Assembly: GCA_014377155.1 (NCBI GenBank)
Contig: JACMQD010000490.1
Location: 1-9,807 of the forward strand
DNA: 9,807 nt
Direction of reading: 5' to 3'
DNA from: Herminiimonas sp.
GTDB lineage: Bacteria; Pseudomonadota; Gammaproteobacteria; Burkholderiales; Burkholderiaceae
Below, one piece after another: positions 1 to 8,107 of this stretch. The translations under genes were made by a program, and so were the position numbers. How positions within the stretch are numbered: the stretch's first letter is position 1; each line of letters starts with the position of its first letter. The notes beneath the pieces were generated by a model that saw nothing but the letters and a program-made list of their open reading frames with translations, did no database searches and was not told the origin of the DNA.

Positions 1-420
1 GTTTTCATTGATGATCGGGACCACGCCAAAATCAAGCAGCGTGAACAGCGTCGAGCGCGCATTCAGGTAGCGCTCGCGGTCGGCCAGGTCGGCATGCGTG
101 AGCAGGACCTGCGCGGTGCCGAGGCCGTGTGCGCGGAAGCTGGTTTCGTAGATTTGCGCCAGGCCCATCTGCCCGACCGCGGCGCAGGCCTGCAATTCAT
201 GAATGCCGGTCGGCCGTTTCTCAAAGCCGAGCCGCTGCATGCCTTCCGCGATCGCGCCCGAACTGACCAGCACCACCTGTTTGCCGAGCCCGCGCAAATG
301 CGCGATCTGCGCCGCCCATTTGGCGATCGCGCCGCTGTCGAGGCCCTTGCCGTCGTTCGTGACCAGCGAAGAGCCTACCTTGATGATGATGCGTTTGGCG
401 TTTTGAATGACGGCTTGCAT
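1..420 (-). CDS. proB: Glutamate 5-kinase, N-terminal part (cut by window edge)
   Basis: This is the first enzyme of proline synthesis; it phosphorylates L-glutamate with ATP to give gamma-glutamyl phosphate in the cytoplasm. I translated the 140 codons in view from the ATG at 420-418. They show the amino acid kinase fold: the phosphate-binding strand [11 protein letters not shown] (residues 11-21), the [11 protein letters not shown] loop (50-60), [13 protein letters not shown] (80-92), the DRERYLNAR segment (114-122) and INEN (137-140), where the window ends. The rest of the kinase domain, and the C-terminal PUA domain usual in this family, would lie outside. The gene follows obgE on the same strand after a 58-bp gap, the usual order in betaproteobacteria. 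I see no clear Shine-Dalgarno sequence before the start, and a hairpin stands in the gap. Identity is very secure; full length cannot be judged. Confidence 0.97.
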   Translation of the reverse strand, partial: MQAVIQNAKRIIIKVGSSLVTNDGKGLDSGAIAKWAAQIAHLRGLGKQVVLVSSGAIAEGMQRLGFEKRPTGIHELQACAAVGQMGLAQIYETSFRAHGLGTAQVLLTHADLADRERYLNARSTLFTLLDFGVVPIINEN

Positions 421-447
421 GTGAAGTCTGGCCCGGCTGGATGAACG

Positions 448-474
448 AAGCCCGGAGCGAATCCGGGGCTTTTT
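448..474 (+). terminator. Terminator-like hairpin between obgE and proB, T-tract on the plus strand
   Basis: AAGCCCGGA (448-456) pairs with TCCGGGGCTT (462-471), with one bulged G and a 5-base loop (457-461), and is followed by further T residues to 474. The shape is that of a rho-independent terminator read on the plus strand. Both flanking genes read on the minus strand, where the hairpin is followed by only a weak U-tract (CUUCGUU). It may act poorly or as a processing hairpin for the obgE-proB transcript, or stop antisense transcription entering obgE. Confidence 0.5.
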
Positions 475-478
475 GTGA

Positions 479-1713
<1,235 letters not shown>

Positions 1714-1716
1714 AGC

Positions 1717-2004
1717 TTAAGCCGTTACTGCCGGAGCAGCCACTACTGACGCAGGTACCACTGTGACGAACTGGCGCTGTGTGGCGCCTTTGACGACAAA
1801 TTGAACCTTGCCGTTAATCAGCGCGAACAAAGTGTGATCCTTGCCCATGCCGACGTTTTCGCCTGGATGTGTCTTGGTACCGCGTTGACGAATGATGATG
1901 CCGCCTGCATTGATGGTTTGACCACCGTAGACCTTAACGCCAAGTCGCTTTGACTCGGAATCGCGGCCGTTGCGCGTGGTGCCGCCGCCTTTTTTATGTG
2001 CCAT
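1717..2004 (-). CDS. rpmA: 50S ribosomal protein bL27
   Basis: bL27 is a structural protein of the large subunit whose N-terminal tail reaches toward the peptidyl transferase centre. The 95-residue product starts [19 protein letters not shown], the canonical form without an N-terminal cleavage extension, and continues with the conserved segments [32 protein letters not shown] and ALINGKVQF. About ten extra C-terminal residues rich in Ala and Val (ending AAPAVTA) make it slightly longer than the usual ~85. The start is fixed by a good Shine-Dalgarno AGGAG (2015-2011) six bases before the ATG. It follows rplU by 50 bp and is surely in the same operon. Confidence 0.98.
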   Translation of the reverse strand: MAHKKGGGTTRNGRDSESKRLGVKVYGGQTINAGGIIIRQRGTKTHPGENVGMGKDHTLFALINGKVQFVVKGATQRQFVTVVPASVVAAPAVTA

Positions 2005-2029
2005 TTCTGACTCCTGGATTCTGTTGGTT

Positions 2030-2053
2030 CGAAGTTAACCGCGAAGTTAACCG
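2030..2053. repeat. Exact 12-bp tandem duplication in the rplU-rpmA spacer
   Basis: CGAAGTTAACCG occurs at 2030-2041 and again, without a mismatch, at 2042-2053. It begins one base after the rplU stop codon. Each copy holds the self-complementary hexamer GTTAAC. It makes up about half of the 50-bp spacer. Confidence 0.9.
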
Positions 2054-2054
2054 A

Positions 2055-2366
2055 TTAGCCGTTGATCGAAACGATCTGGATTTCAGTGTAATTTTGGCGA
2101 TGGCCTTGACGCTTCTGGTAATGCTTGCGTCGACGCATCTTGAAAATTTTGACTTTGTCGTGACGACCTTGTGACAGTACCGAAACCAGAACCGTAGCAC
2201 CTTCTACCAAGGGAGCACCAAACCTGATGGTGTCACCCGCGCCGAGCGCGAGTACTTGATCGATGGTGATTTCGGTGCCAATGTCTGCAGGTATCTGTTC
2301 TATTTTAAGTTTTTCACCAGCGACAACTTTATATTGTTTGCCACCGGTTTTTATGACCGCGTACAT
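2055..2366 (-). CDS. rplU: 50S ribosomal protein bL21
   Basis: bL21 is a large-subunit protein that binds 23S rRNA. The 103-residue product starts [14 protein letters not shown] and contains [18 protein letters not shown] (about 76-93), the basic C-terminal RNA-binding stretch of the family, then ends in [11 protein letters not shown]. Its length equals the usual 103 residues. I chose the ATG at 2366-2364 because the family begins MYAVI; the in-frame TTG at 2381 would add five residues and destroy the Shine-Dalgarno spacing (GAGG at 2376-2373, six bases from the ATG). It is the first gene of the rplU-rpmA-obgE-proB group and is divergent from ispB, a pairing also found in Escherichia coli. 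Confidence 0.98.
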   Translation of the reverse strand: MYAVIKTGGKQYKVVAGEKLKIEQIPADIGTEITIDQVLALGAGDTIRFGAPLVEGATVLVSVLSQGRHDKVKIFKMRRRKHYQKRQGHRQNYTEIQIVSING

Positions 2367-2378
2367 GAGGAACCTCAT
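2365..2378 (-). promoter_or_regulatory. Palindrome enclosing the rplU ribosome-binding site and start codon
   Basis: On the minus strand ATGAGG, TT, CCTCAT reads into the start codon. The 5' arm contains the Shine-Dalgarno GAGG and the 3' arm contains AU of the AUG. In RNA about five pairs with a four-base loop could form. The stem is short, so it may be only a modest translational brake. Confidence 0.4.
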
Positions 2379-2446
2379 CAAATTATTTAAGGACTTTTCT
2401 CTCCGCCGGTGCGATGAAACTGCATCTGGAATCGGGAAAACCTGAG

Positions 2447-2475
2447 ATTATACATGGACTTATCCCCACGGTCAA
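2447..2475 (-). promoter_or_regulatory. Sigma70-type promoter for rplU-rpmA
   Basis: On the minus strand TTGACC (2475-2470) and a perfect TATAAT (2452-2447) are separated by exactly 17 bp. Transcription should begin near 2440, giving a leader of about 74 bases before rplU. This is the best promoter match in the window and fits a highly expressed ribosomal protein operon. Confidence 0.85.
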
Positions 2476-2544
2476 AGTCAATAGACAGGCAGCCAAAATA
2501 CGTCCGCACCTGATCAAACCCACAGGAAATCGCTGTTATCGACG

Positions 2545-2574
2545 TCTGCAGGTGAACGTTGTACATCGTATAAT
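2545..2574 (+). promoter_or_regulatory. Probable ispB promoter
   Basis: A perfect TATAAT lies at 2569-2574. The best placed -35 is weak (TCTGCA at 2545-2550, 18-bp spacer). Transcription would begin near 2581, about 25 bases before the chosen TTG start of ispB. The divergent rplU promoter is about 100 bp away; the rest of the 2376-2605 region holds nothing else I can support. Confidence 0.55.
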
Positions 2575-2605
2575 CGGCGCAATCCATGTTCTTTCAGGTT
2601 CCCCC

Positions 2606-3595
2606 TTGTCTGTCGCTACCGCCCCCGCCCCACAACACAGTCTTTCCGAGTCGATTGCCGCCGACATGGATGCCGTCAATGCGGTGATCCGCTTGCAATT
2701 GCATTCGGACGTCCCGCTGGTCAGCCAGATCGCCGAGTACATCATCAGCGCTGGCGGCAAGCGTATCCGGCCGGTTCTGGTGTTGTTGATGGCAAATGCC
2801 TGGGGTTATCGCGGCACGCACCATCATCAATTGGCGACCGTGGTTGAATTCATCCATACCGCGACACTTCTGCACGACGACGTGGTTGATGAATCCTCTC
2901 TGCGCCGTGGTCGCGAGACGGCCAATGCGTTATTCGGCAACGCCGCATCGGTGCTGGTGGGCGACTTTGTCTACTCGCGCGCCTTTCAGATGATGGTTGC
3001 CATCCGCAACATGCAGGTCATGCAGATCCTGGCGGATGCCACCAATGTGATTGCCGAAGGCGAAGTGCTGCAACTGCTGAACATGCATGATCCGGAAGTG
3101 AGCGAGGAGCGTTACCTACAGGTGATTCGCTCCAAAACCGCCAAGCTGTGCGAAGCAGCATCGCAGCCCGGTGCGTTGATTGCCGGCGCGCCGGCGTCCG
3201 ACGTCGAGGCCGCAGGCGAGTACGGCCGATCGCTGGGCACCGCTTTTCAGCTGATCGACGATGTGCTGGACTATTCGGGGAATGCGGCCGAGATCGGCAA
3301 AAACGTCGGCGACGATCTGCGCGAAGGCAAACCGACGCTGCCCTTGATCTATTTGATGCGCAACGGCACGCCGGCGCAGCGCGAACTGGTGCGGTCCTGC
3401 ATTACCAATGGCGACGAACAGCATTTTGATGAAATCCTGGCAGCGATCACCAGTTCGGGTGCGCTCGATTACACCCGCAGGGCGGCTGAGAAAGCAGCGT
3501 CCCGCGCAGCGCAAGCGATTGCAGATTTGCCGGAAAACCAGTACAAGCAATCCTTGTTACAATTGTGCGCGTTCGCGGTCGACCGTACGCACTGA
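2606..3595 (+). CDS. ispB: Polyprenyl (octaprenyl-type) diphosphate synthase
   Basis: This trans-prenyltransferase adds isopentenyl diphosphate units to farnesyl diphosphate to make the long side chain of ubiquinone. Counting from the TTG start the product has 329 residues, close to the E. coli length of 323. It shows GKRIRP (51-56), the first Asp-rich motif DDVVD (91-95) followed by RRG, and the second Asp-rich motif DDVLD (218-222). The residue five before the first motif is a small Ala, as in long-chain synthases; the exact chain length cannot be read from sequence. The frame stays open to an ATG at 2414, but that would run across the TATAAT and the start of transcription, so I prefer TTG at 2606, with a weak CAGG upstream; ATG at 2666 is a shorter option. 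Divergent from rplU. Confidence 0.95.
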   Translation: MSVATAPAPQHSLSESIAADMDAVNAVIRLQLHSDVPLVSQIAEYIISAGGKRIRPVLVLLMANAWGYRGTHHHQLATVVEFIHTATLLHDDVVDESSLRRGRETANALFGNAASVLVGDFVYSRAFQMMVAIRNMQVMQILADATNVIAEGEVLQLLNMHDPEVSEERYLQVIRSKTAKLCEAASQPGALIAGAPASDVEAAGEYGRSLGTAFQLIDDVLDYSGNAAEIGKNVGDDLREGKPTLPLIYLMRNGTPAQRELVRSCITNGDEQHFDEILAAITSSGALDYTRRAAEKAASRAAQAIADLPENQYKQSLLQLCAFAVDRTH

Positions 3596-3620
3596 ACCTT
3601 TTTCAGCGAGCCGCGCCTGA

Positions 3621-3660
3621 CATCGCCAATGTCCGCCAATGTCCGCCAACGTCCGCCAAC
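3621..3660. repeat. Four 10-bp tandem repeats between ispB and the CorC-like gene
   Basis: The unit GTCCGCCAAY is repeated: CATCGCCAAT, GTCCGCCAAT, GTCCGCCAAC, GTCCGCCAAC, followed by GTC. The last three copies differ only in the final base and the first is degenerate in its first bases. The array is non-coding and ends 45 bp before the downstream start codon. The period is about one helical turn. I see no terminator after ispB. Confidence 0.85.
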
Positions 3661-3705
3661 GTCATCCGAGCACAATAGTTTATGCCCACATTCTCGCGGT
3701 GATCC

Positions 3706-5016
3706 TTGGATAACGTTCCCTTGTGGGTGCAAATCCTTGCACTCGCCACCCTGATTCTTCTTTCCGCATTTTTTGCGATGACAGAGACGGCGCTGATGGC
3801 GGCCAACCGCCATCGCCTGCGTCATCTCGCCAAGCGCGGCAGCAAGCGCGCCACCACGACGCTGTGGCTTCTTGAGCGCACCGACAAAGTACTCTCGCTG
3901 GTGCTAATCGCGAAAACCCTGATCAATGCGCTCGCCACCGCGCTGGCCACAGCGGTAGCGATCTTCAATTTCGGCAAGGATGAAAGCGTCATCACATTGG
4001 CGATTGCTGCAGTGGCGTTCCTGATCATCGTATTTGCCGAAGTGACGCCGAAGGTGATCGGCGCCACGTATCCCGAGCGTATTGCCCTGCCGAGCAGCCT
4101 CGTGCTGCAACCGCTGATGCGGGTGGCGCGGCCCCTCATCTGGTTCGTCAACCTGTTCGTGTCCGGCCTGCTGACGCTGCTGCATATCAAAACCGACAGC
4201 ACGGCGCGCGACATGCGGCTGTCGTCGGAAGAACTGCGCTCGATGGTGCTCGAAAGCGGCAATTTCATCCCGACCAAGCACAAAAGCATCTTGCTGAATT
4301 TATTCGATCTCGAAACAATTTCGGTCGAGGATGTGATGACCCCGCGCGCACAGATCGAGGCATTGAATTTGTCGGTACCACTTTCCGAGATCAAAAAACA
4401 ACTCACGACTTGTTATCACAACAAGCTGCCGGTTTATGAAGGCGAAATCAACCGTATCGTCGGCATCCTGCACATTCGCAAGGCAATGGCGCTGCTCGAT
4501 CATGGCGATGACCTGAGCGTCGACGACTTTCGCCAATTGCTGACAGCGCCGTACTTCGTCCCCGAAGGCACTGGCGTATTCGAACAACTGCAATACTTTC
4601 AGGAAAAACATGAGCGACTTGGCATCATCGTCGACGAATACGGCGAAGTGCAGGGACTGGTCACGCTGGAAGACATCATCGAGGAAATGATCGGCGAGTT
4701 CACTACGTCGATGCCCGGCGCGGCACGCGCTGATATATTCAACTGGGACGTCCGCGGCGAATGCCTGCTCGAAGGCGCCACGACGCTACGCGACATCAAC
4801 AAGCGCCTGGGGCTGACCTTTCCGCTCGACGGTCCGAAGACGCTCAACGGTTTGCTGCTCGACTATTTGCAGGATATTCCGGAAGCCAGCGTCTGCCTGA
4901 AAATTTCCGGCTGCGTCATCGAAATCGTGCAGGTCCAGAACCAGTCGATCAAGGTAGTCAAGTTGTTTCGACAAGGCATTGGCGAAAGAAATGGGCAAAA
5001 GCCGGTCAGTGTGTAA
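3706..5016 (+). CDS. CNNM/CorC-family membrane protein with CBS pair (HlyC/CorC type)
   Basis: Inner-membrane protein of the DUF21-CBS-CorC family. Members have been linked to Mg2+ (or Co2+) efflux and, for one enterobacterial member (YfjD/PaeA), to polyamine export; the substrate here is not known. The 436-residue product has an N-terminal DUF21 domain with hydrophobic segments near 6-26, 63-88, 95-112 and 135-160 and the conserved AEVTPK (111-116). A CBS pair follows, with VEDVMTPR (207-214) and the VDEYGEVQGLVTLEDI stretch (309-324), then a CorC/HlyC C-terminal domain (about 345-420). The start is TTG at 3706: an in-frame stop lies two codons upstream at 3700, and MDNVPLWVQ resembles the family N-terminus. 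The upstream ribosome-binding site is poor. It sits 110 bp after ispB and 116 bp before pilB, on the same strand. Confidence 0.9.
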   Translation: MDNVPLWVQILALATLILLSAFFAMTETALMAANRHRLRHLAKRGSKRATTTLWLLERTDKVLSLVLIAKTLINALATALATAVAIFNFGKDESVITLAIAAVAFLIIVFAEVTPKVIGATYPERIALPSSLVLQPLMRVARPLIWFVNLFVSGLLTLLHIKTDSTARDMRLSSEELRSMVLESGNFIPTKHKSILLNLFDLETISVEDVMTPRAQIEALNLSVPLSEIKKQLTTCYHNKLPVYEGEINRIVGILHIRKAMALLDHGDDLSVDDFRQLLTAPYFVPEGTGVFEQLQYFQEKHERLGIIVDEYGEVQGLVTLEDIIEEMIGEFTTSMPGAARADIFNWDVRGECLLEGATTLRDINKRLGLTFPLDGPKTLNGLLLDYLQDIPEASVCLKISGCVIEIVQVQNQSIKVVKLFRQGIGERNGQKPVSV

Positions 5017-5055
5017 AATCCGCACAGCATTTCGGTAACATTCGCGTGCTTCGGC

Positions 5056-5095
5056 TTTACAGATCACATGCTTGGAGGCATCATCCTGAGATGAT
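5056..5095 (+). promoter_or_regulatory. Candidate pilB promoter with inverted repeat over the -10
   Basis: TTTACA (5056-5061) and CATCAT (5079-5084) are 17 bp apart and match the sigma70 consensus at five and four of six positions. A perfect inverted repeat, ATCATC ctga GATGAT (5080-5095), overlaps the -10, as an operator would. No terminator separates the CorC-like gene from pilB, so read-through is also possible. This is a weak call by eye. Confidence 0.3.
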
Positions 5096-5132
5096 CTGGA
5101 TCTCCACGCAATAAAATTCTAGAACAATAACT

Positions 5133-6857
5133 ATGGCGGCAGTGCTCCCCAATTCGGCTTCGAACGTCCCCATTTCGGGACTGGCCCGTGCATTGCTCCA
5201 GGCTGGCAGGCTGACGGCCCTCCAGGTCGATACCTTCACGCGTCAGTCGATTGCGGAAAAAAGCCCGTTCATCGACGTAATAATTCAGAACGGCGGCATC
5301 GATTCGCGCACACTGGCGGCCTTCTGTTCCGAGACATTCGGTTATCCGATGCTGGACTTTTCGGCATTTAACCTGAATTCGATTCCCGACAAGATCATCG
5401 ACGCCAAGCTGAGCCAGAGCCAGCGCGTGGTCGCATTGTCCAAGCGTGGTAACAAGATATCGGTAGCGATTTCCGACCCGACCAATACGCAGGCGCTGGA
5501 CCAGATCAAATTCCAGACCGAACTGACGGTCGAGCCGATCATCGTCGAGCACACGATGCTGCTCAAGCTGATCGAAAAATTCAGCCAAAGCACCGAGCAG
5601 AACCTCAATGAACTGATCGGCGACGATGCCGACATCGATTTCGGCGAGGACGCTGCGGTTGCCGTAGCCGATGCGGCGCCAGCTGATATCGACGATGCGC
5701 CGGTGGTCAAATTCTTGCAAAAGATCTTGACCGACGCCATCAACCTGGGCGCTTCCGATTTGCATTTCGAGCCATTCGAAAAATTCTACCGCATCCGTCT
5801 GCGCGTCGATGGTGTGTTGCGCGAAGTGGCGCAACCGCCGCTGGCGATCAAGGAAAAGCTGGCCTCGCGCATCAAGGTCATCTCCAAGCTCGATATTTCC
5901 GAAAGACGGGTGCCGCAGGACGGCCGCATGAAGCTGATCATGAGCAAGACGCGCTCGATCGATTTTCGCGTGAGCACTTTGCCGACATTGTTCGGCGAAA
6001 AAATCGTCATGCGTATTCTCGACGCCACGCAGGCGCAAATGGGCATCGAGGCACTCGGCTACGACGCCGACCAGAAGGAAATCCTAATGGAAGCGATCCA
6101 GCGGCCGTATGGCATGGTGCTGGTAACCGGCCCGACCGGCTCGGGCAAGACGGTCTCTTTGTATACCTGCCTGAATATCCTCAACAAGCCAGGCATCAAT
6201 ATCTCTACTGCCGAAGATCCGGCCGAGATTAATTTACCGGGCGTAAATCAGGTCAACGTCAACGACCGTGCCGGTCTGACCTTTCCGGTCGCGCTCAAGG
6301 CGTTCCTGCGGCAGGATCCGGACATCATCATGGTCGGTGAAATTCGTGATCTGGAAACCGCCGACATCGCCATCAAGGCCGCGCAAACCGGCCACATGGT
6401 CTTTTCGACACTGCATACCAACGATGCGCCGGCAACCCTGACGCGGCTGATGAACATGGGCGTGGCGCCGTTTAATATTGCCTCGTCGGTGATCCTGATC
6501 ACGGCCCAGCGCCTGGCGCGCCGGCTCTGTACCTGCAAGCAGCCGACTTCGATTCCCGATGAAGCGCTGCTGGAAGCGGGTTTCCGCGAAGAAGATTTGA
6601 ACGGCACCTGGCTGCCCTATAAGCCGGTCGGTTGCGAACGTTGCACCGGTAGCGGCTACAAGGGCCGGGTCGGCATCTACCAGATCATGCCGATCAGTGA
6701 AGAAATCGAACGCATCATCCTGTCTCATGGCACCGCGCTCGACATCGAGGCGCAGTCCAAGCTGGATGGCATCAAGACGCTGCGAGAGTCGGGCCTGGTC
6801 AAAGTAAAACAGGGATTGACCAGCCTGGAAGAAGTACTCGGCTGCACTAACGCATAA
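5133..6857 (+). CDS. pilB: Type IV pilus extension ATPase PilB
   Basis: Cytoplasmic hexameric ATPase that drives pilin polymerisation at the PilC platform. The 574-residue product has an N-terminal MshEN/T2SSE_N-type domain (about 15-150), an acidic Ala/Asp-rich linker (163-188), then the secretion ATPase core: Walker A GPTGSGKT (333-340), Asp box STAEDPAE (358-365), Walker B with IIMVGEIRD (398-406) and His box TGHMVFSTLHTND (419-431). A metal-binding cysteine set is present as C466, C468, C501 and C504. The C466-Thr-C468 spacing is tighter than the usual CxxC. Extension rather than retraction (PilT) is supported by the long N-domain, the cysteines, and the pilC-pilD neighbours. ATG at 5133 is the first possible start, since an in-frame TAA lies at 5112; no good Shine-Dalgarno is seen. 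Confidence 0.97.
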   Translation: MAAVLPNSASNVPISGLARALLQAGRLTALQVDTFTRQSIAEKSPFIDVIIQNGGIDSRTLAAFCSETFGYPMLDFSAFNLNSIPDKIIDAKLSQSQRVVALSKRGNKISVAISDPTNTQALDQIKFQTELTVEPIIVEHTMLLKLIEKFSQSTEQNLNELIGDDADIDFGEDAAVAVADAAPADIDDAPVVKFLQKILTDAINLGASDLHFEPFEKFYRIRLRVDGVLREVAQPPLAIKEKLASRIKVISKLDISERRVPQDGRMKLIMSKTRSIDFRVSTLPTLFGEKIVMRILDATQAQMGIEALGYDADQKEILMEAIQRPYGMVLVTGPTGSGKTVSLYTCLNILNKPGINISTAEDPAEINLPGVNQVNVNDRAGLTFPVALKAFLRQDPDIIMVGEIRDLETADIAIKAAQTGHMVFSTLHTNDAPATLTRLMNMGVAPFNIASSVILITAQRLARRLCTCKQPTSIPDEALLEAGFREEDLNGTWLPYKPVGCERCTGSGYKGRVGIYQIMPISEEIERIILSHGTALDIEAQSKLDGIKTLRESGLVKVKQGLTSLEEVLGCTNA

Positions 6858-6874
6858 TCAAGGAGAGAGCGAGC

Positions 6875-8107
6875 ATGGCTACTGCAGCACGGAATGCCGT
6901 CACCACGCGCTTGGGCAAGGAATCGATCTACGCCTGGGAAGGCAAGGACAAGACCGGCAAGCAGGTCCGCGGTGAACAGCGCGCGTTCAGCGAAGCAGTG
7001 GTCAACGCGACCTTGCGCCGTCAAGGCATCCTGGTCACCAAGGTCAAGAAAAAGAGTTTTAAAAGCGGCAAGAAGATCAAGGAAAAGGATATTTCCCTGT
7101 TCACGCGCCAGCTCGCTACCATGATGAAGGCGGGCGTGCCATTGCTGCAGTCGTTCGATATCGTCGCCAAGGGCCATGCCAATCCATCGGTGTCCAAGCT
7201 GATTCAGGACATTCGCGCCGATGTCGAAACCGGTACCAGCCTGAACGCGGCATTCCGCAAGTTTCCGCTTTACTTCGACCCGCTGTTCTGTAATCTGGTC
7301 GGCGCCGGCGAACAGGCCGGTATTCTCGAAGACCTGCTCACGCGACTGGCGATCTATAAGGAAAAGACGCTCGCCATCAAAGGCAAGATCAAGTCCGCGC
7401 TGTTTTATCCGATCTCGATTCTGGTGGTGGCCTTCGTAGTCACGGCGGTGATCATGATCTGGGTGGTGCCGGCGTTCAAGGAAGTCTTTAAAAGCTTTGG
7501 CGCTGACCTTCCGGCACCGACGCTGGTGGTAATGGCCATTTCCGATTTTTTCGTTAAGTGGTGGTACCTGATCTTCGGTGGCATCTTCGGCGCGCTGTAC
7601 TTGTTCTTCCAGTCGTGGCGGCGTTCTTTGAAGGTGCAACGCTTCATGGATCAATTGCTGCTGAAGGCGCCGATCTTCGGTGCGGTGATCCGCAAGGCCA
7701 CGATTGCGCGATGGACGCGTACCCTGGCGACCATGTTCGCCGCTGGCGTACCGCTGGTGGAGTCGCTCGACTCGGTCGGCGGCGCCTCCGGCAATGCGGT
7801 CTACCTCGACGCCACCAAGCGTATCCAGAACGAAGTCAGCACTGGCACCAGCCTGACCGTAGCAATGCAGAATGCCAACGTGTTTCCGAACATGGTGACC
7901 CAGATGGTGTCGATCGGCGAAGAATCCGGTTCGCTCGACCAGATGCTGGGCAAGGTCGCAGATTTCTATGAAGCCGAAGTCGATGAAGCAGTGGAGTCGC
8001 TGGCCAGCCTGATGGAACCGCTGATCATGGTGATCCTGGGCGTGCTGATCGGCGGCCTGGTGATCGCGATGTATCTGCCGATCTTCAAGCTGGGCTCGGT
8101 TGTCTGA
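6875..8107 (+). CDS. pilC: Type IV pilus inner-membrane platform protein PilC
   Basis: Integral inner-membrane protein on which the PilB motor acts to insert pilins into the growing fibre. The 410-residue product has two related T2SSF domains: the first near 72-200 with FTRQLATMMKAGVPLLQSF (76-94), the second near 275-402 with WTRTLATMFAAGVPLVESL (280-298), showing the internal duplication of the family. Hydrophobic segments lie near 178-200, 230-246 and 380-402. Length is normal (about 400-410). A strong Shine-Dalgarno AGGAGAG (6861-6867) seven bases before the ATG fixes the start. It is 17 bp after pilB, and its TGA overlaps the pilD ATG by one base. Confidence 0.97.
   Translation: MATAARNAVTTRLGKESIYAWEGKDKTGKQVRGEQRAFSEAVVNATLRRQGILVTKVKKKSFKSGKKIKEKDISLFTRQLATMMKAGVPLLQSFDIVAKGHANPSVSKLIQDIRADVETGTSLNAAFRKFPLYFDPLFCNLVGAGEQAGILEDLLTRLAIYKEKTLAIKGKIKSALFYPISILVVAFVVTAVIMIWVVPAFKEVFKSFGADLPAPTLVVMAISDFFVKWWYLIFGGIFGALYLFFQSWRRSLKVQRFMDQLLLKAPIFGAVIRKATIARWTRTLATMFAAGVPLVESLDSVGGASGNAVYLDATKRIQNEVSTGTSLTVAMQNANVFPNMVTQMVSIGEESGSLDQMLGKVADFYEAEVDEAVESLASLMEPLIMVILGVLIGGLVIAMYLPIFKLGSVV

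Noticed and set aside
94..444. Plus-strand open frame of 116 codons near the left edge
   Set aside because: It is antisense to proB, whose 140 N-terminal residues translate perfectly on the minus strand.
2414..2605. 64-codon N-terminal extension of IspB
   Set aside because: The frame is open by chance; it crosses the TATAAT at 2569-2574, has no IspB-like sequence, and would give an over-long protein.
3621..3660. CRISPR-like array
   Set aside because: The 10-bp units abut without spacers and no cas genes are present; it is a simple tandem repeat.
5098..5109. Sigma54-type promoter before pilB
   Set aside because: The GG and GC are separated by 8 bases rather than 10, and the flanking consensus is absent.
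5064..6038. Minus-strand open frame of 324 codons opposite pilB
   Set aside because: Composition is that of an antisense shadow (rich in Arg, His, Gln, Asp); pilB is intact on the plus strand.
6725..7654. Minus-strand open frame of 309 codons opposite the end of pilB and most of pilC
   Set aside because: Antisense shadow spanning a gene boundary; no recognisable domain.
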